A DNA stretch of 64,000 nucleotides from Yoonia tamlensis (GTDB lineage: Bacteria; Pseudomonadota; Alphaproteobacteria; Rhodobacterales; Rhodobacteraceae), in assembly GCF_900115105.1 (NCBI RefSeq), contig NZ_FOYP01000001.1, forward strand, positions 1,886,097-1,950,096, read 5' to 3'. Position 1 is the stretch's first letter; each line of letters starts with the position of its first letter. Below are positions 27,090 to 35,998 of this stretch, piece by piece. The notes beneath the pieces are model-generated. The model saw nothing but the letters and a program-made list of their open reading frames with translations, was not told where the DNA came from and did no database searches. A program made the translations under genes and the position numbers.

Positions 27090-27526
27090 GCGCGCGCCCT
27101 TTCTACGGTGAACGCGCCGGTGGCTGTGGCCACGGGGCGGTCAAAATCGCCGTCATAGGCCGTTGCGCGCACAAAGGCGACCGAGCGCGCCACGTGGTAA
27201 CATTCGGCGCGCGTTGTGATCATATCGCCCGGTTTTGCCGCGCGCATATAGTCGATCCGCAAATCCAGCGTCGCGGTGGCGACAGGCGCCGCTGGATGCG
27301 CCATGACGGCCGCGCCGCAACAGGTATCCATCAATGCCGATACCGCGCCGCCATGAATGACCCCCGTTTCGGGATCACCGACCAGACGCGCGTCATAGGG
27401 CATCGTGATTTCCGCACCGGCGTTGTCGATCCGCGTCAATTGCATACCCAGCACTTTGGCATGGGGAATGGCCTCGATGAACTGGCGCGCGATTTTTGTG
27501 CGCACATCGGCATTTGGGTCCGGCAT
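27086..27526 (-). CDS. Hot-dog fold thioesterase (PaaI type), copy 2
   Basis: 146 residues from ATG 27526. The active-site helix reads GVIHGGAVSALMDTCCGAAV, with the standard Asp nucleophile/base position that copy 1 replaces by Glu. Further PaaI features are LDLRIDYMRAAKPGD after it. The start has AGGA six bases upstream; ATGs 5 and 23 codons earlier are also in frame but the earliest gives a Cys-rich lead that looks untranslated. It is the first gene of the thioesterase-thioesterase-MATE operon and is divergent from a MerR regulator 135 bases away, which could control it. Confidence 0.9.
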   Translation of the reverse strand: MPDPNADVRTKIARQFIEAIPHAKVLGMQLTRIDNAGAEITMPYDARLVGDPETGVIHGGAVSALMDTCCGAAVMAHPAAPVATATLDLRIDYMRAAKPGDMITTRAECYHVARSVAFVRATAYDGDFDRPVATATGAFTVERARA

Positions 27527-27570
27527 GGAGAATCCTTGCATTGCGTTGCCCTGATTGTGACGGGCTGGAC

Positions 27571-27590
27571 CATATCCGCAAGTACAGATT
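27571..27590. promoter_or_regulatory. Sequence element shared by the two MerR gene promoters, copy 1
   Basis: CATATCCGCAAGTACAGATT lies between the divergent thioesterase and MerR genes. Seventeen of its 20 bases recur at 29190-29209 in front of the second MerR gene, with the first 13 identical. A regulator site or core promoter element is likely; which protein reads it is unknown. Confidence 0.5.
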
Positions 27591-27660
27591 GCCAAAAGTC
27601 GCCACGGTCATAGTTGCCGCCCGGCTAAACACCCGCTACGTTAGCAATAGGGAGATCACG

Positions 27661-28029
27661 ATGCCGGATAAACGCCTTTCATTCAAAGAGATGTGTGCGC
27701 AGTTCGATGTAACGCCGCGAACCTTGCGCTATTACGAATATATCGAGCTGCTAACCCCCCTGAAAGAGGGCCGCGCACGGTTTTACGGCGCCAAAGAACT
27801 GGCCCGCATGACCCTGATCCTGCGCGGTCGCCGTTTTGGATTCTCGCTCGAGGAAATTCGCCAATGGCTGCTGATTTATGAAAATGAAGGCACGCAGGCC
27901 CAAATGCGCGAATGGATTGCACTTGCCGACCGGCAGATGGTCGAACTCGCCGAGCAGAAAAAACAGCTCGAAGACACAATGACCGAACTCAGCGCCCTGC
28001 GCGAGGCGACCGCCAAAACGCTTGGCTAG
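27661..28029 (+). CDS. MerR family transcriptional regulator, copy 1
   Basis: 122 residues: winged helix-turn-helix [19 protein letters not shown] (residues 8-26) and a C-terminal coiled coil from about residue 80. There are no clustered Cys residues, so a metal-sensing role is unlikely. It is closely related to the regulator at 29232: both have DVTPRTLR and [14 protein letters not shown] 27661 is preceded by AGGGAG; earlier in-frame starts lie in non-coding DNA. MerR proteins of this type govern fatty acid or branched-chain acid catabolism in proteobacteria, and the divergent thioesterase genes fit such a role. Confidence 0.9.
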   Translation: MPDKRLSFKEMCAQFDVTPRTLRYYEYIELLTPLKEGRARFYGAKELARMTLILRGRRFGFSLEEIRQWLLIYENEGTQAQMREWIALADRQMVELAEQKKQLEDTMTELSALREATAKTLG

Positions 28030-28121
28030 AACCGCCGCCAGGGCCTTGTTTTATTGGCAATCCGGCAAGCGCCGCAAATATTTTCTGGACGCAATACTTT
28101 GCTCTGATGCATAATCGGGCC

Positions 28122-28946
28122 ATGAAACATGCATCCTTGGTATTATCGTTCGTCGCTGCCTTCGTCATGTTGCCGACACTGGCCCATGCGGATGATGCGG
28201 CGTTTTGTAACAATTCCCCCCTCGCGCTGCTTGGCGCGATCGAAGGGCAGTGGACTTTCGAACAAAGGGCCGGATACGGCATCGGCGGCCCCCTGCCATT
28301 TCCGCTGCCTGCGCAGCCTGCGCAATCGGTACGGATCGAACTGAACGCGGATGAGGGCGCAGCCTATCTGCGGCACGCGGGCCAACAAATGGCGATGATC
28401 CCCGTCGATGCAGTATTTGCGCGCGAATTGGACTTTTATCTATCGCCCGAGGAAGAAGCGAACATTCTTGGCGAAAGCGATGGCTGCGACTGGCAAACAA
28501 TTCCGCTGATTGTCGGGGCAAATGTCTATTCACTGGTTGCAGAAGCAGACGAAGGGCCAAGAAGTCGCTTCATTATGCAAATTGGCGATGAATTTCTGGA
28601 AAAGTGTACCGGCACTGATTATCAGTTGTCGAACCCTCCGGGCGAGCCGCAAACTTTTTTCAGTTACACTGCGGCTAATGGCAGGCAGATGCGCGCGGAA
28701 GTCGTGGATGGCAAAGTTTATGTTAGCTCGGAAGATGAGTATGGAGATCGAGCCGCAAACAGGGAATGGGCCGAAAAATATTGCGATAGACTCGCTGACG
28801 TTCCGGACGCCGCCCCGGGTCAGATGGTTATGTCGCTGATTGTCAAATTCAACTCGGCCAATTCAGGCGCAGGCGTGCTGCAGTTCAATGGCCAACAAGG
28901 CCCTGTCAGCTTTGCCGCACGGGCACCGGTCATTCTGTCACGGTAA
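28122..28946 (+). CDS. Exported protein of unknown function
   Basis: 274 residues from ATG 28122. Residues 1-23 form a signal peptide ending in LAHADD, so the protein is periplasmic or secreted. The rest is not recognised: four to six Cys residues (for example FCNN just after the signal and YCDR later) could form disulphides, and the C-terminal 50 residues look beta-rich. ATG 28107, five codons earlier, is an alternative start; neither has a strong ribosome-binding site. It lies between two paralogous MerR genes on the same strand, which does not reveal its job. Base composition of its 3' half (28550-28800) looks richer in A and T than its surroundings. Confidence 0.75.
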   Translation: MKHASLVLSFVAAFVMLPTLAHADDAAFCNNSPLALLGAIEGQWTFEQRAGYGIGGPLPFPLPAQPAQSVRIELNADEGAAYLRHAGQQMAMIPVDAVFARELDFYLSPEEEANILGESDGCDWQTIPLIVGANVYSLVAEADEGPRSRFIMQIGDEFLEKCTGTDYQLSNPPGEPQTFFSYTAANGRQMRAEVVDGKVYVSSEDEYGDRAANREWAEKYCDRLADVPDAAPGQMVMSLIVKFNSANSGAGVLQFNGQQGPVSFAARAPVILSR

Positions 28947-29152
28947 AAGCCGCCCCCGTTGCGATGCCCTTGTCATGCCGTAATAACCGGATAGGGTTTG
29001 CGCACATTCGCAACGCCAAACCAACATCGTTTTCATATTCTCGGGCGCAAGCACGTGGCGCACGCACGCTTATTTGCCCGCAATTTTATTTCACATTCCC
29101 CTGCGTCACCTTGCCTTACCTTTCGTCAGCTTCGAAATGACGCCACGTTTCG

Positions 29153-29167
29153 TTTACGTTAACGTCA
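29153..29167. promoter_or_regulatory. Operator-like palindrome before the fatty acid degradation operon
   Basis: TTTACGTTAACGTCA contains the perfect 10-base palindrome ACGTTAACGT (29156-29165), 66 bases before the MerR start. It resembles, from memory, the TTACGTxxACGT-type sites reported for LiuR-like MerR regulators of acyl-CoA catabolism. The likely ligand protein is the MerR encoded next to it. Confidence 0.55.
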
Positions 29168-29189
29168 CCTTTACTTGTAAGGTACGACT

Positions 29190-29209
29190 CATATCCGCAA
29201 GTGCAGACC
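29190..29209. promoter_or_regulatory. Sequence element shared by the two MerR gene promoters, copy 2
   Basis: CATATCCGCAAGTGCAGACC, 17 of 20 bases identical to 27571-27590. It lies 22 bases before the MerR start codon, whereas copy 1 lies 70 bases before its MerR start. ACTTG at 29172-29176 and CAAGT at 29198-29202 also make a spaced inverted repeat around it. Confidence 0.5.
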
Positions 29210-29231
29210 AATCATGGCACTAAGGAAAAAT

Positions 29232-29636
29232 ATGATGACGACCGAAATGATGAACATTCGCGAAATGTGTGACGCCTTTGATGTCACGCCACGCACGCTG
29301 CGCTTTTACGAATCAAAGGAACTATTGTTCCCGACCCGTGAAGGCCAAAAGCGCCTGTTTTCCAAGCGCGACCGTGCGCGCCTGAAGCTGATCCTGCGCG
29401 GCAAGCGCTTTGGCTTCAGTCTCGAGGAAATCCGCCAGTTGCTGGATCTTTATCACATGGATGACGGGCAAGAGGCGCAATTGTCAAAAACCTACGTCAC
29501 CGCCGAACGCCATCTGGCCGACATGGAAGCCCAGCGCGCCGAACTGGACGAGGCGATCAGCGAATTGAAACAACAAATGGCTTGGGGTGCGGCAAAACTT
29601 GCTGAACTCGGCCTACGCAAAACCGACGCGGCCTGA
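29232..29636 (+). CDS. MerR family regulator of the fatty acid degradation operon
   Basis: 134 residues with the MerR winged helix [19 protein letters not shown] near the N terminus, the linker [16 protein letters not shown], and a long C-terminal coiled coil (about 80-125) for dimerisation. No metal-binding Cys. ATG 29232 has AAGGA at the right distance; an ATG six codons upstream lacks this. It is the first gene of the beta-oxidation cluster, 38 bases before the acyl-CoA dehydrogenase gene, and a palindromic site lies before it, so self-regulation together with the fad genes is a natural reading. LiuR/PsrA-like function is inferred from context. Confidence 0.92.
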   Translation: MMTTEMMNIREMCDAFDVTPRTLRFYESKELLFPTREGQKRLFSKRDRARLKLILRGKRFGFSLEEIRQLLDLYHMDDGQEAQLSKTYVTAERHLADMEAQRAELDEAISELKQQMAWGAAKLAELGLRKTDAA

Positions 29637-29674
29637 CCGCCGCGCAAGACACGACCCTAGGGAGAGAGACCAAA

Positions 29675-31453
29675 ATGCCGATTTACAACGCCCCCACCAA
29701 AGACCTGCAATTTGTTTTGCACGATCTGCTGAAAGTCAGCGAACAGGATATCGCCGGCTACGAAGATCTGGACCGTGATTTCACCGGCGCGGTTCTGGAA
29801 GAAGCCGGCAAGGTTGCCACGGCTGTTCTGCACCCGCTGAATGTTGTCGGCGACAAAGAAGGCTGCGTCTTGGAAAACGGCGTTGTGCGGACACCCAAAG
29901 GGTTCAAAGCCGCGTTCGAGCAGATGAAAGAAGGCGGCTGGACCGCGATGGACTGCGACCCCGAATATGGCGGTCAGGGCCTGCCCTATGTGATGAACAG
30001 CGCCGCGATGGAACCCTTTGTTTCGGCCAATATGGCGTTCAACATGTATCAGGGTCTGACCCATGGCGCCTATTCCGCGATCCACGCCCACGGCACAGAC
30101 GAACAAAAACAGAAATTCCTGCCCAAAATGGTGTCCTGCGAATGGACCGGCACGATGAACCTGACCGAACCGCATTGCGGCACCGATCTGGGTCTGATGC
30201 GTACCAAAGCCGCCCCACAGGCCGACGGCAGCTATAAAATCACCGGCCAAAAGATTTTCATCTCGGCGGGCGATCACGATCTGGCCGATAACATCATCCA
30301 CCTTGTGCTGGCCAAAATCGAAGGCGGCCCCGAAGGCATCAAGGGCGTGTCCTTGTTTATTGTCCCCAAGATCATCGTGAACGATGACGGATCACTGGGC
30401 GACCGTAACGCCGTGTCTGTTGGCTCCATCGAAGAGAAAATGGGCATCCACGGCAATTCGACCTGCGTGATGAACTATGACGGCGCGACAGGTTACCTGC
30501 TGGGCACCGAACACAAAGGCATGCGCGCCATGTTCACCATGATGAACGAAGCCCGCATCGGCGTTGGCCTGCAAGGCTATGCCCAAGCCGAAAGCGCCTA
30601 CCAAAACGCCGTGGCCTATGCCAACGACCGCCTGCAAGGGCGGGCTGTAACTGGCGCAGAAAATCCCGATGGCCCCGCCGATCCGCTGATCGTGCACCCT
30701 GATATCCGCCGCAACCTGATGGACCAGAAATCATTCGTTGAGGGCGCGCGCGCATTCACATTCTGGGGTGCAAACCTGATCGACCGCGCACATCGCAACG
30801 GCGACAAGGACGCAGACGGGCTGATCTCGCTGCTGACACCGGTGATCAAAGGGTTCCAGACCGACAAAGGTTTCGAATATGCCGTTGCCGCACAACAGGT
30901 CTACGGCGGCCACGGCTATATCGAAGAATGGGGCATGTCCCAATACGCCCGCGACGCCCGCATCGCCATGATCTATGAAGGCGCAAACGGCGTGCAGGCG
31001 CTTGACCTTGTGGGCCGTAAACTGGCCCAGGACGGCGGCAAACATGTCATGGCCTTCTTCGAGATGATCAAGACTTTCATCAAAGAAAACGAAGGCAATG
31101 AAGCGCTGAAAGCTGATTTCCTTGATCCGCTGAAAGCCGCGTCAAAAGACCTGCAAGCAGCGGGCATGTATTTCATGCAAAACGGCATGAAAAACCCCAA
31201 CCACGCGCTCGCCGGATCTTATGACTTTATGCATATGATGGGGCATGTCTGCTTTGGCCTGATGTGGGCGAAAATGGCCAAGGCCGCGATGGAAGCACTC
31301 GAAGGCGGCGCATCCGACACCGCGTTCTACGAGACGAAAATCGCAACAGGCCGCTACTACATGGCCCGTCAATTGCCCGCCACCACCATGCATCTGGCGC
31401 GCATTAACACCGGTGCCGATACTGTGATGGCACTGGACGCTGCAAACTTCTAA
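29675..31453 (+). CDS. Acyl-CoA dehydrogenase with C-terminal extension domain
   Basis: FAD flavoprotein of 592 residues that makes the trans-2 double bond in acyl-CoA, the first step of beta-oxidation. It has the long form with an extra C-terminal domain (about 460-590). Visible are the FAD/substrate segment [13 protein letters not shown] (about 154-166), [10 protein letters not shown], and the [18 protein letters not shown] stretch holding the catalytic Glu. DmdC, which oxidises methylmercaptopropionyl-CoA in DMSP breakdown, belongs to this long family, so that activity is possible, but the neighbouring fadA and fadB genes favour fatty acids. GGAGAG precedes the ATG. Confidence 0.93.
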   Translation: MPIYNAPTKDLQFVLHDLLKVSEQDIAGYEDLDRDFTGAVLEEAGKVATAVLHPLNVVGDKEGCVLENGVVRTPKGFKAAFEQMKEGGWTAMDCDPEYGGQGLPYVMNSAAMEPFVSANMAFNMYQGLTHGAYSAIHAHGTDEQKQKFLPKMVSCEWTGTMNLTEPHCGTDLGLMRTKAAPQADGSYKITGQKIFISAGDHDLADNIIHLVLAKIEGGPEGIKGVSLFIVPKIIVNDDGSLGDRNAVSVGSIEEKMGIHGNSTCVMNYDGATGYLLGTEHKGMRAMFTMMNEARIGVGLQGYAQAESAYQNAVAYANDRLQGRAVTGAENPDGPADPLIVHPDIRRNLMDQKSFVEGARAFTFWGANLIDRAHRNGDKDADGLISLLTPVIKGFQTDKGFEYAVAAQQVYGGHGYIEEWGMSQYARDARIAMIYEGANGVQALDLVGRKLAQDGGKHVMAFFEMIKTFIKENEGNEALKADFLDPLKAASKDLQAAGMYFMQNGMKNPNHALAGSYDFMHMMGHVCFGLMWAKMAKAAMEALEGGASDTAFYETKIATGRYYMARQLPATTMHLARINTGADTVMALDAANF

Positions 31454-31460
31454 GCTCTGC

Positions 31461-31487
31461 GCGGGCGCTTCATTCTGCGGCGCCCGC
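31461..31487. repeat. GC-rich intergenic hairpin
   Basis: Perfect 8-base arms GCGGGCGC and GCGCCCGC around an 11-base loop, just after the acyl-CoA dehydrogenase stop. No T run follows, so it is not a standard terminator; an mRNA-stability or processing hairpin within the operon is more likely. Confidence 0.6.
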
Positions 31488-31540
31488 AACCCGATGATCC
31501 ACCAGCGACATCGCCCACAAAGGTTTAGGAGGCCTGCACC

Positions 31541-32176
31541 ATGACCATGAAATTGCACTGCTTTGGCGAAAGCGGCCATTCGTACAAAGTTGCGATGGCC
31601 CTGTCGATGATGGACATCGAATGGGAACCTGTTTTCGTCGACTTTTTCAAAGGTGCATCACGTAGCCCCGAATACCGCGACCTGAATATCATGGGCGAAG
31701 CCCCCGTGCTGCAAGACGGCGACCTGACGCTGACGCAATCGGGCGTGATCCTTGATTATCTCAGCTCGAAAACCGGCAAAATGGGCGGGCGCTCTGCCGA
31801 TGCCCGCCGCGAAGTGTTGCGCTGGATGTTCTTTGATAACCACAAGGTGTCCAGCATCGCGGGCATTCTGCGGTTTCAGATGAATTTCCTGCCCGAAGAA
31901 AAACGCAACGCCGATGTGATCGGGTTTCTGTCGGCCCGCCTTGCTGGCGCGCTGAAAACCTTGGACGACCAGTTGACCAACCACGCGTGGCTTGCTGGCG
32001 ACGATATCACCGTCGCTGACCTGTCCTGCGCGGGCTACCTGTTCTACCCCGAAGCCTTCACCTTTGATCGCAAAGATTACCCCCATATCGACCGCTGGCT
32101 GGACGCAATCGCCGCCCAACCCGGTTGGAAACCACCCTATGACTTGATGCAGCCCGCATTTGCGGCGCCTGCGTAA
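31541..32176 (+). CDS. Glutathione S-transferase family protein
   Basis: 211 residues with an N-terminal thioredoxin-like domain (1-80) and an all-helical C-terminal domain. The start MTMKLHCFGESGHSYKVAMAL places Ser at the usual activating position, and the cis-Pro region NIMGEAPVLQDGDLTLTQSGVIL is clear, split over residues 47-69. GSTs conjugate glutathione to electrophiles or act as peroxidases. Here it is inside a beta-oxidation operon (GGAGG before the ATG, 87 bases after the dehydrogenase, 13 bases before the thiolase), so a role in removing reactive enoyl or aldehyde by-products is plausible but inferred. Confidence 0.92.
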   Translation: MTMKLHCFGESGHSYKVAMALSMMDIEWEPVFVDFFKGASRSPEYRDLNIMGEAPVLQDGDLTLTQSGVILDYLSSKTGKMGGRSADARREVLRWMFFDNHKVSSIAGILRFQMNFLPEEKRNADVIGFLSARLAGALKTLDDQLTNHAWLAGDDITVADLSCAGYLFYPEAFTFDRKDYPHIDRWLDAIAAQPGWKPPYDLMQPAFAAPA

Positions 32177-32189
32177 ACCGGAGGAAACT

Positions 32190-33401
32190 ATGACCGAAGC
32201 CTATATCTATGACGCCGTGCGCACCCCGCGCGGCAAGGGCCGCAAGGACGGCAGCCTACACGAGGTGACATCCGCGCGGCTTTCTGCTGGCGTTCTCAAT
32301 GCGCTCAAAGAGCGTAACAACCTTGAAGGCCACGCCGTCGAGGATGTCATTTGGGGCAACGTGACCCAAGTCGGCGAACAGGGCGGTTGCCTTGCGCGCA
32401 CGGCGGTTCTGGCTTCGGATCTTGACCAATCCATCCCCGGTCTTGCGATCAACCGTTTCTGCGCCTCGGGCATGGAAGCTGTGAACTTGGCCGCGAACCA
32501 AGTGAAGGGCGGCGCAGGGTCCGCCTATATCGCAGGTGGCGTCGAAATGATGGGCCGCGTCGCGATGGGATCTGACGGCGCGGCAATTGCCGTTGACCCA
32601 TCCATCGCGATGGACACATATTTTGTGCCCCAAGGGATTTCTGCCGATATTATCGCGACTGAATACGGGTTCACCCGTGAGATGGCCGACCAATTGGCCG
32701 TTGAAAGCCAGAAACGCGCAGCCGCGGCATGGGCCGACAACCGTTTTGCAAAATCCATCGTGCCTGTCACCGACATCAACGGCCTGACCATTCTGGACCG
32801 CGACGAATACATGCGCCCCGGCACGGATATGCAATCGCTTGGCGGGTTGAATCCTGCGTTCCAAGCCATGGGCGAGGTCATGCCCGGCTTTGATAAGGTC
32901 GCGCTGATGAAATACCCGCACCTTGAGCGGATCAACCACATCCACCACGCCGGAAACTCCTCTGGTATCGTGGACGGTGCGGCTGGCGTGTTGATCGGGT
33001 CCAAAGAATACGGCGAAGCCATGGGGATCAAACCCCGCGCAATCATCCGCGCCACGGCCAAGATCGGCACTGACCCGACAATCATGCTGACAGGGCCCGT
33101 GCCCGTCACCGAGAAAATTCTGGCAGATAGCGGCATGTCGATTTCCGACATCGACCTGTTCGAAGTCAACGAAGCCTTTGCATCGGTCGTCCTGCGGTTC
33201 ATGCAGGCGTTCAACGTCGATGACAGCCGCGTCAACGTCAACGGCGGGTCCATCGCGATGGGTCACCCGCTGGGCGCAACCGGCGCAATCATCATCGGCA
33301 CATTGCTGGATGAATTGGAACGCACAGGCAAAGGCACAGGTCTTGCCACGCTTTGCATCGCATCCGGCATGGGTGCAGCCACAATCATCGAGCGTATCTA
33401 A
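32190..33401 (+). CDS. fadA: Acetyl-CoA acyltransferase (3-ketoacyl-CoA thiolase)
   Basis: Thiolase that cleaves 3-ketoacyl-CoA with CoA, the last beta-oxidation step. The 403 residues show NRFCASGMEAVNLAANQV with the acyl-carrying Cys (about 89), NVNGGSIAMGHPLGATGA with the catalytic His, and the C-terminal Cys in LCIASGMGAATI. ATG 32190 has GGAGG just upstream; the longer upstream reading runs back into the transferase gene. One base separates it from the next small gene and fadB follows, so it very likely forms the alpha2beta2 complex with that FadB. Confidence 0.95.
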   Translation: MTEAYIYDAVRTPRGKGRKDGSLHEVTSARLSAGVLNALKERNNLEGHAVEDVIWGNVTQVGEQGGCLARTAVLASDLDQSIPGLAINRFCASGMEAVNLAANQVKGGAGSAYIAGGVEMMGRVAMGSDGAAIAVDPSIAMDTYFVPQGISADIIATEYGFTREMADQLAVESQKRAAAAWADNRFAKSIVPVTDINGLTILDRDEYMRPGTDMQSLGGLNPAFQAMGEVMPGFDKVALMKYPHLERINHIHHAGNSSGIVDGAAGVLIGSKEYGEAMGIKPRAIIRATAKIGTDPTIMLTGPVPVTEKILADSGMSISDIDLFEVNEAFASVVLRFMQAFNVDDSRVNVNGGSIAMGHPLGATGAIIIGTLLDELERTGKGTGLATLCIASGMGAATIIERI

Positions 33402-33402
33402 T

Positions 33403-33690
33403 ATGGCATACACGCATCCCATCGGCGACGATCACCCGTTTCCCGCAGTGTTCGCCTTGGCGCAGGCCGAAGGCTTTGCACAGCTTGAAATCGTGAACGC
33501 CCACGATGGGGCGCTGTTTCGCTTGTTTTGCAATAATCCGGACCTCGTTTTCCGGCTGCAAGGCGATCCGGGCAGCGCGATGGATCGGCAGACATTCGAC
33601 TATTACAAACACATCACCGTCGACCCTGCCGAGCCGCATAACATGCTTGCCACACTGAAATCCCACATCGCTGCGAGCGGCGCGCAGTAA
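33403..33690 (+). CDS. Small unrecognised protein between fadA and fadB
   Basis: 95 residues, starting one base after the thiolase stop; no separate ribosome-binding site, which fits translational coupling. The product is acidic and soluble with no signal peptide or membrane helix. The sequence alternates short strands and helices (VFALAQAEGFAQLEIVNAHD, FRLFCNNPDLVFRLQGD). I do not recognise a family. The placement between the two subunits of the trifunctional enzyme suggests a factor serving the complex or another acyl-CoA protein. Confidence 0.8.
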   Translation: MAYTHPIGDDHPFPAVFALAQAEGFAQLEIVNAHDGALFRLFCNNPDLVFRLQGDPGSAMDRQTFDYYKHITVDPAEPHNMLATLKSHIAASGAQ

Positions 33691-33717
33691 GCGCCCCCAG
33701 ACGAAAGGAGACTTTAA

Positions 33718-35913
33718 ATGACTGACTTTACAATGAAAACTGATACCGATGGCGTCGCGGTAATCACTTGGGACGTGCAGGGTAAATCCATGAACGTCAT
33801 GACCCTAGAGGCATGGCCGCTGCTTGACGGCCTGATCGACGAAGCCCTTGCTGACGATGCGGTCAAAGGCATCGTGATCACATCCGGCAAAGACACATTT
33901 GCGGGCGGCATGGACCTGAACGTTATCGCCAAGATGAAAGAAAGCGCGGGCGACAACCCTGCAAAGGGCCTGTTCGACGGGCTGATGGAAAGCCACGCAA
34001 TCCTGCGCAAGATCGAACGCGCGGGCATGGACCCCAAAACTAACAAGGGTGGCAAGCCTATCGCAGCCGCCCTGCCCGGCACAGCGCTTGGCATTGGTTT
34101 GGAAATCCCGCTGGCCTGTCACCGCATCTTTGCCGCTGACAACCCCAAAGCCAAAATCGGCCTGCCCGAAATCATGGTCGGCATTTTCCCCGGCATGGGC
34201 GGCACCACACGGCTGTCACGCAAGCTGGGTGCAATGGGCGCATCGCCCCTGCTGCTTGAAGGCAAATTGAACGACCCACAAAAAGCCAAAGCGGCTGGCG
34301 TTGTTGACGAAGTCGTGCCCGCAGATGAATTGCTGGCAGCCGCCAAAGCATGGGTTCTATCCGGCCCCGCGATTGTCAAACCATGGGATGAAAAAGGCTA
34401 TAAAATGCCCGGTGGCACGCCTTACCACCCTGCCGGTTTCATGACCTTTGTCGGCGCATCCGCAATGGTCAACGGCAAGACCCAAGGCGCATTCCCTGCG
34501 GCGAAGGCATTGCTTTCTGCGGTTTATGAGGGCGCATTGGTACCGTTCGACACGGCGTTGAAAATCGAGGCCCGCTGGTTCACCAATGTCCTGATGAACC
34601 CGTCATCATCTGCAATGATCCGCAGTCTTTTCATCAACAAAGAGGCACTTGAAAAAGGGGCCAACCGTCCCGTTGTGGCGGACCAAAAGGTGCAGAAAGT
34701 CGGCGTCATCGGCGCAGGCATGATGGGTGCGGGCATTGCGCTGGTCTCGGCCTTGGCTGGCATTCAGGTTGTCCTGATCGACAGCACCCAAGAGGCCGCG
34801 GACAAAGGCAAAGCCTATACCACCGCGCATCTTGATAAGGGCATCGCGCGCAAGAAAACCACGCCCGAGAAAAAAGACGCCGTGCTTGGCCTGATCAACG
34901 CGACAACCGATTACGCGGCCCTTGCTGGTTGTGATCTGATCGTCGAAGCCGTGTTCGAAGACGTGGGTGTAAAAGCCGAAGTGACCAAAAAGGTCCAAGC
35001 CGTCGTCGGCCCTGATTGCATCTTTGCAACCAACACTTCGACCCTGCCGATCACCGAATTGGCCAAAGCATCAAATGACGCCGACAAATTCATCGGCATC
35101 CACTTCTTTAGCCCTGTCGATAAGATGCTGCTGGTTGAGATCATCAAGGGTAAACAGACAGGCGATGTAGCCGTGGCCAAGGCGCTCGATTTCGTGCGTC
35201 AGATCCGCAAAACACCGATTGTCGTCAATGATGAACGGTTCTTCTATGCCAACCGCTGCATCATTCCTTACATCAACGAAGGTATCCGGATGGTGAAGGA
35301 AGGCGTGGAACCCGCGCTGATCGAAAACGCGGCAAAACTGCTGGGCATGCCTTTGGGGCCGCTACAACTGGTTGACGAAACCTCTGTCGATCTGGGCGTG
35401 AAAATCGCCAAAGCCACGCGCGCCGCGATGGGCGATGATTACCCAGACGGCGAAGTCGATGAAGTTCTGTTCTGGATGTTTGACCAGAAACGTCTGGGCC
35501 GCAAATCCAACAGCGGTTTCTACAGCTATGATGACAAAGGCAAGCGGACAGGTCTTTGGGAAGGTCTTACCGCGCAATACCCTGTCGCGGATGATCAACC
35601 CGAACTGACCACCGTGCAGCACCGTCTGATGTTCGCGCAGGTGCTTGAGGCCGTGCGTGCGCTGGAAGAAAACGTGCTTGAAGACATCCGCGAAGGCGAT
35701 GTTGGTGCGATCCTTGGCTGGGGCTTTGCGCCTTGGTCGGGTGGCCCGTTCAGCTGGCTTGATATCATCGGCGCGCCCTATGCGGCCGAACGTTGTGACC
35801 AGTTGACCGCCGAATTTGGCGCACGCTTCACAACCCCTGCCTTGCTGCGTGAAATGGCCGACAAGAACCAGGAATTCTACAAACGGTTCGCGGCAGCTGC
35901 CAAAGCGGCCTAA
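33718..35913 (+). CDS. fadB: Fatty acid oxidation complex subunit FadB/FadJ
   Basis: 731-residue fusion of enoyl-CoA hydratase (about 1-200) and 3-hydroxyacyl-CoA dehydrogenase (about 325-731). The hydratase part has TSGKDTFAGGMDL and GLPEIMVGIFPGMGGTTRL with the catalytic Glu; the dehydrogenase part has the NAD motif GVIGAGMMGAGIALVSALAG, ATNTSTLPITELA, GIHFFSPVDKMLLVEII and the NRCIIPYINE segment. It catalyses steps two and three of beta-oxidation with the thiolase encoded upstream. It closes the operon and is followed by a strong terminator. Confidence 0.95.
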   Translation: MTDFTMKTDTDGVAVITWDVQGKSMNVMTLEAWPLLDGLIDEALADDAVKGIVITSGKDTFAGGMDLNVIAKMKESAGDNPAKGLFDGLMESHAILRKIERAGMDPKTNKGGKPIAAALPGTALGIGLEIPLACHRIFAADNPKAKIGLPEIMVGIFPGMGGTTRLSRKLGAMGASPLLLEGKLNDPQKAKAAGVVDEVVPADELLAAAKAWVLSGPAIVKPWDEKGYKMPGGTPYHPAGFMTFVGASAMVNGKTQGAFPAAKALLSAVYEGALVPFDTALKIEARWFTNVLMNPSSSAMIRSLFINKEALEKGANRPVVADQKVQKVGVIGAGMMGAGIALVSALAGIQVVLIDSTQEAADKGKAYTTAHLDKGIARKKTTPEKKDAVLGLINATTDYAALAGCDLIVEAVFEDVGVKAEVTKKVQAVVGPDCIFATNTSTLPITELAKASNDADKFIGIHFFSPVDKMLLVEIIKGKQTGDVAVAKALDFVRQIRKTPIVVNDERFFYANRCIIPYINEGIRMVKEGVEPALIENAAKLLGMPLGPLQLVDETSVDLGVKIAKATRAAMGDDYPDGEVDEVLFWMFDQKRLGRKSNSGFYSYDDKGKRTGLWEGLTAQYPVADDQPELTTVQHRLMFAQVLEAVRALEENVLEDIREGDVGAILGWGFAPWSGGPFSWLDIIGAPYAAERCDQLTAEFGARFTTPALLREMADKNQEFYKRFAAAAKAA

Positions 35914-35935
35914 GCCACAAATTTAGCGAAATTTG

Positions 35936-35965
35936 AAACGCGCCTTGCTTGCAGGGCGCGTTTTT
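35936..35965 (+). terminator. Rho-independent terminator of the beta-oxidation operon
   Basis: AACGCGCC (35937-35944) pairs with GGCGCGTT (35955-35962) around a 10-base loop, and a T-rich run follows. It lies 23 bases after the fadB stop. Confidence 0.9.
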
Positions 35966-35998
35966 CTTTGGGATAACCGCAGGGTAGGAGATTTTTCA

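Noticed and set aside
31461-31487. Hairpin after the acyl-CoA dehydrogenase as terminator
   Set aside because: No T run follows and the operon clearly continues into the transferase and thiolase genes.
32256-33422. Leftward open frame of 388 codons opposite the thiolase gene
   Set aside because: Shadow of fadA; rich in Cys, His and Asp in non-natural proportion.
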